Origin: an uncultured bacterium
GTDB taxonomy: Bacteria; Cyanobacteriota; Vampirovibrionia; Gastranaerophilales; Gastranaerophilaceae
NCBI GenBank assembly: GCA_902780525.1
Contig: CACZFL010000007.1
Span: forward strand, 27,972-91,971
Reading direction: 5' to 3'
DNA length: 64,000 nt
Position numbers and translations under genes: made by a program. The notes under the pieces are model-generated. The model saw only the letters and a list, made by a program, of their open reading frames with translations, was not told where the DNA came from and did not search any database. Each line of letters starts with the position of its first letter. Positions within the stretch are counted from its first letter, which is position 1. Positions 62,009-64,000 of this stretch are shown here, piece by piece.

Positions 62009-63838
62009 TTATTTATCAATATACAACTCGTCAATGTTATATAACAGTCCGTTTAGTGATGACGGAAAAACATTTTTAATCCGTTTTCTTATTGCGTATA
62101 TTTGTTTTGATGAGTAAAGATAAATAATAGGATTTTGTTCGTAAATTATTTCCTGATATCTGTCATAGATTGGCTTTCTTTCTTCAAAAGATAATTTTAA
62201 AGCCCCATTTTCAAAAATTTCATCAAGTTCTTTTTCCCAAGGATAAATATTATCAGGTTTGGATGCGTTATTTCCCATATTAAACATGTGAAGAGGTCCG
62301 TTTGAAGACCAAACATTCTTTCCGTCGTGAGGCTCAAGCGGAGAGCCTGTCAGCCCCATTACAGCCATATCCCAATCATAGGTTTTTGTCAGTTTATTTA
62401 CAAGGGAATTGAACTCAATAGGTTTAAAATTTACCTTCATTCCCAATTCTTCCAAATCCTGTTTTATCATAACACCGATTGCTTCACGTTCAAGATTACC
62501 TGCATTTGTATATAAATCAAACTCTACTAAGTTGCCATATTTATCATATAATTTTTTATTTTTATACCGAAATCCGGCATTTTTAAGTAATTCCATTGCT
62601 TTTGTTAAATCCTGCGGGTGACCTTTAATATTTTTATTCAGGTAAATAGAGTTCAGGCTTTCTGAGGTAAACAAAGGTTCTGCTACCCCAAAAGCAATGT
62701 TTTGCACCATATTTTTTCTATCAAGCGCATAATCAACAGCTTTTCTAAAGTCATTATTTTGGAACCATTTTTGCTTTATTCTGTCAACATAAGGTTTGCC
62801 GTCTTTATCAGATTTATTGTTTAAATTAATAACTATAAATAACGTTCCAGTACTCGGTCCTAAATTATATATAATATAATCAGATTTCGGTTCATTAATT
62901 TTATATCTTGCAACACTGTTACCTCTTAAACTCAGGGTATCAATTTCATTTGCTTCAAACTTTAGTATTTCATTATTTGTATCACCTACAATCAGGTAAA
63001 CAAGCTTATCTAAATATGGTAATTTTTGATTCTTTAAGTTGATTTTATAATAATTCGGATTTCTTTCAAAAACTACCCTTTGAGCAGCAACATATTCCTT
63101 TAACTTAAAAGCACCGCTAGAAACTATCGTCTTTGGATTTGTATCAGGAGTGAGAAAAGCATCAAATACAGATGCACCTCTATCAGAATAGGGCTTAAAA
63201 TAATGTTTTGGAACAATCGGATAAGAAAGCTGCCTTAGAAACGGTGCAAAAGGTTTTGAAGTTGTAAACTTTACCGTATAATCATCAATTTTTTCAATAC
63301 TTGGAAGTTTATTTTCAATCATCATTGCATACATAGAAGACGGATTGCCAAGTCCTTTAAAAACAATTTCTTCATATGTGTATATAACATCATCAACAGT
63401 GATAGGTTTACCATCAGACCATTTTATACCTTTTCGCAAGGTTATAATATAGTCATTCCCGTCAATATTATATGACTTTGCAAGTAAAGGAATAATCTTT
63501 CCGTTTTTAGCGTCGGTGGTTAGCAGCCCATCATACAGTAATCCTGCCATAGCAGAAGAGGTTGCATCTTTCGTTGTACACGGGTTAAATGTTTTTGGTC
63601 CTTCGCCAATTGTTGAAAGGACGAGTTCTCCGCCGAATTTACCGACAGGAGCCTGGGACTGAATATAATCGACTCCATTTAATGTTACATTTTTAACATC
63701 GGCAGGATACACAACGTTACTTACATCCGGAGTCGCATTTATTTTTATCGACTCCTTGGGTAAATCCTGACGGACACAGAATTTTAGACATAACATGATA
63801 ATTATTAAAAATAATATTATTCTTAAAATCTTGTTCAT
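62009..63838 (-). CDS. dppA: Peptide ABC transporter substrate-binding protein (SBP_bac_5)
   Basis: 609 residues from ATG 63838; an upstream in-frame start (63922) would add 28 residues ahead of the signal peptide and is rejected. The signal sequence NKILRIILFLIIIMLCLKFC may be a signal anchor or an atypical lipoprotein signal (C at 19, poor lipobox). The mature part shows the family signature (ITLRKGIKWSDGKPITVDDV), FKLKEYVAAQRVVFERNPNYY, and FRKAVDYALDRKNMVQNI. Longer than most (~530), with inserted loops. It captures peptides for DppBC. A possible extended -10 (TGGCATAAT) lies upstream. Confidence 0.92.
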   Translation of the reverse strand: MNKILRIILFLIIIMLCLKFCVRQDLPKESIKINATPDVSNVVYPADVKNVTLNGVDYIQSQAPVGKFGGELVLSTIGEGPKTFNPCTTKDATSSAMAGLLYDGLLTTDAKNGKIIPLLAKSYNIDGNDYIITLRKGIKWSDGKPITVDDVIYTYEEIVFKGLGNPSSMYAMMIENKLPSIEKIDDYTVKFTTSKPFAPFLRQLSYPIVPKHYFKPYSDRGASVFDAFLTPDTNPKTIVSSGAFKLKEYVAAQRVVFERNPNYYKINLKNQKLPYLDKLVYLIVGDTNNEILKFEANEIDTLSLRGNSVARYKINEPKSDYIIYNLGPSTGTLFIVINLNNKSDKDGKPYVDRIKQKWFQNNDFRKAVDYALDRKNMVQNIAFGVAEPLFTSESLNSIYLNKNIKGHPQDLTKAMELLKNAGFRYKNKKLYDKYGNLVEFDLYTNAGNLEREAIGVMIKQDLEELGMKVNFKPIEFNSLVNKLTKTYDWDMAVMGLTGSPLEPHDGKNVWSSNGPLHMFNMGNNASKPDNIYPWEKELDEIFENGALKLSFEERKPIYDRYQEIIYEQNPIIYLYSSKQIYAIRKRIKNVFPSSLNGLLYNIDELYIDK

Positions 63839-63958
63839 AGGTTTAAGATTAACATATAAAAACAAATTATGCCAATGCCAATACGGATATATTTTTGGAG
63901 AATATGTAACGAAATGTAACAATTTTAGTATAAAGCCTGTGAATTGCTAAAGTTTTAC

Positions 63959-63997
63959 TCTGATTGTGCCGATATAAATACCAAAGGGACAATCAGA
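63959..63997. repeat. 9-bp inverted repeat at the right edge
   Basis: TCTGATTGT (63959-63967) and ACAATCAGA (63989-63997) pair perfectly around a 21-nt loop. It is followed by As at the window edge, so a terminator cannot be judged. It lies upstream of dppA and may be an operator or belong to the next gene. Confidence 0.4.
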
Positions 63998-64000
63998 AAA

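Noticed and set aside
1..64000. CRISPR arrays, insertion sequences, prophage or a recognised defence island
   Set aside because: No regularly spaced direct repeats, transposase, integrase, Cas or phage structural genes are visible; the TOPRIM gene alone does not make a defence island.

Overview
The window is low-GC, densely coded, single-chromosome bacterial DNA. I see no insertion sequence, integrase, phage module, CRISPR array or rRNA. The gene content points to a Gram-negative (lpxA, a DppABC-type importer, AMIN-domain amidase AmiC, AsmA-like envelope protein) with the MEP isoprenoid pathway (ispD). An amiC-murI pair, a Tic20/Ycf60-like membrane protein, a GH57/DUF3536 enzyme, an MnmC-type methyltransferase and many TPR proteins recall the cyanobacterial lineage. 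With no photosynthesis gene and very AT-rich DNA, my best inference is a non-photosynthetic Cyanobacteriota member (Vampirovibrionia/'Melainabacteria', probably Gastranaerophilales). This is inference from content, not a database match.

Layout. 1-9.2 kb is housekeeping: the 3' part of dnaE, then pheA, an acidic membrane protein, a TIGR02757-type protein, tadA and obg on the minus strand, divergent tsaD, and an amiC-murI operon. 9.3-13.4 kb carries two unrecognised coiled-coil proteins flanking a stand-alone OLD-like TOPRIM protein; the two share an identical AT-rich upstream element. 13.6-19.5 kb is a gpmI-SNF2 helicase-soluble histidine kinase operon with a perfect 19-bp palindrome in front. 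19.4-24.8 kb has an FAD enzyme overlapping an MnmC-like methyltransferase, thiL-ispD, and an exported 21-residue-repeat protein. 24.7-27.1 kb is rpiB-rsfS-TPR-Tic20-like, followed by a predicted calpain-like cysteine peptidase.

27.9-43.2 kb is one long minus-strand block: a pseudo-histidine kinase, a MalK-type ATPase, an AsmA-like protein, a PilZ-like protein, a TPR protein and a uridine-kinase-like protein, then a 1,419-residue Asn-rich protein and an alpha-amylase-superfamily enzyme. 43.3-49.1 kb has a DnaJ-like co-chaperone with half the usual zinc finger, a sigma-70 family factor, a small lipoprotein, GH57 and lpxA. 49.1-49.9 kb is an RNA-rich gap with a candidate small RNA, tRNA-Glu(CTC) and several terminators. 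49.9-57.7 kb contains an NAGPA-domain protein with a long leader, a short Orn/Lys/Arg-decarboxylase-fold enzyme, and an operon linking a transketolase half, ftsE, ftsX, an HDOD protein, a degenerate receiver/GGDEF protein and an isochorismatase-type hydrolase. 57.7-64 kb holds a small coiled-coil protein, a 523-residue protein with a hydrophobic hairpin, coiled coil and cysteine tail, and dppA-dppB-dppC.

The most unusual material is the family of signal-less coiled-coil or Asn-rich proteins (9.4-10.2, 11.4-13.3, 30.3-34.5 and 58.3-59.9 kb), the pseudo-kinase operon, the division/signalling operon around ftsEX, and a recurrent GTATTATAA element placed only a few bases before start codons that lack a Shine-Dalgarno sequence, suggesting leaderless transcripts.
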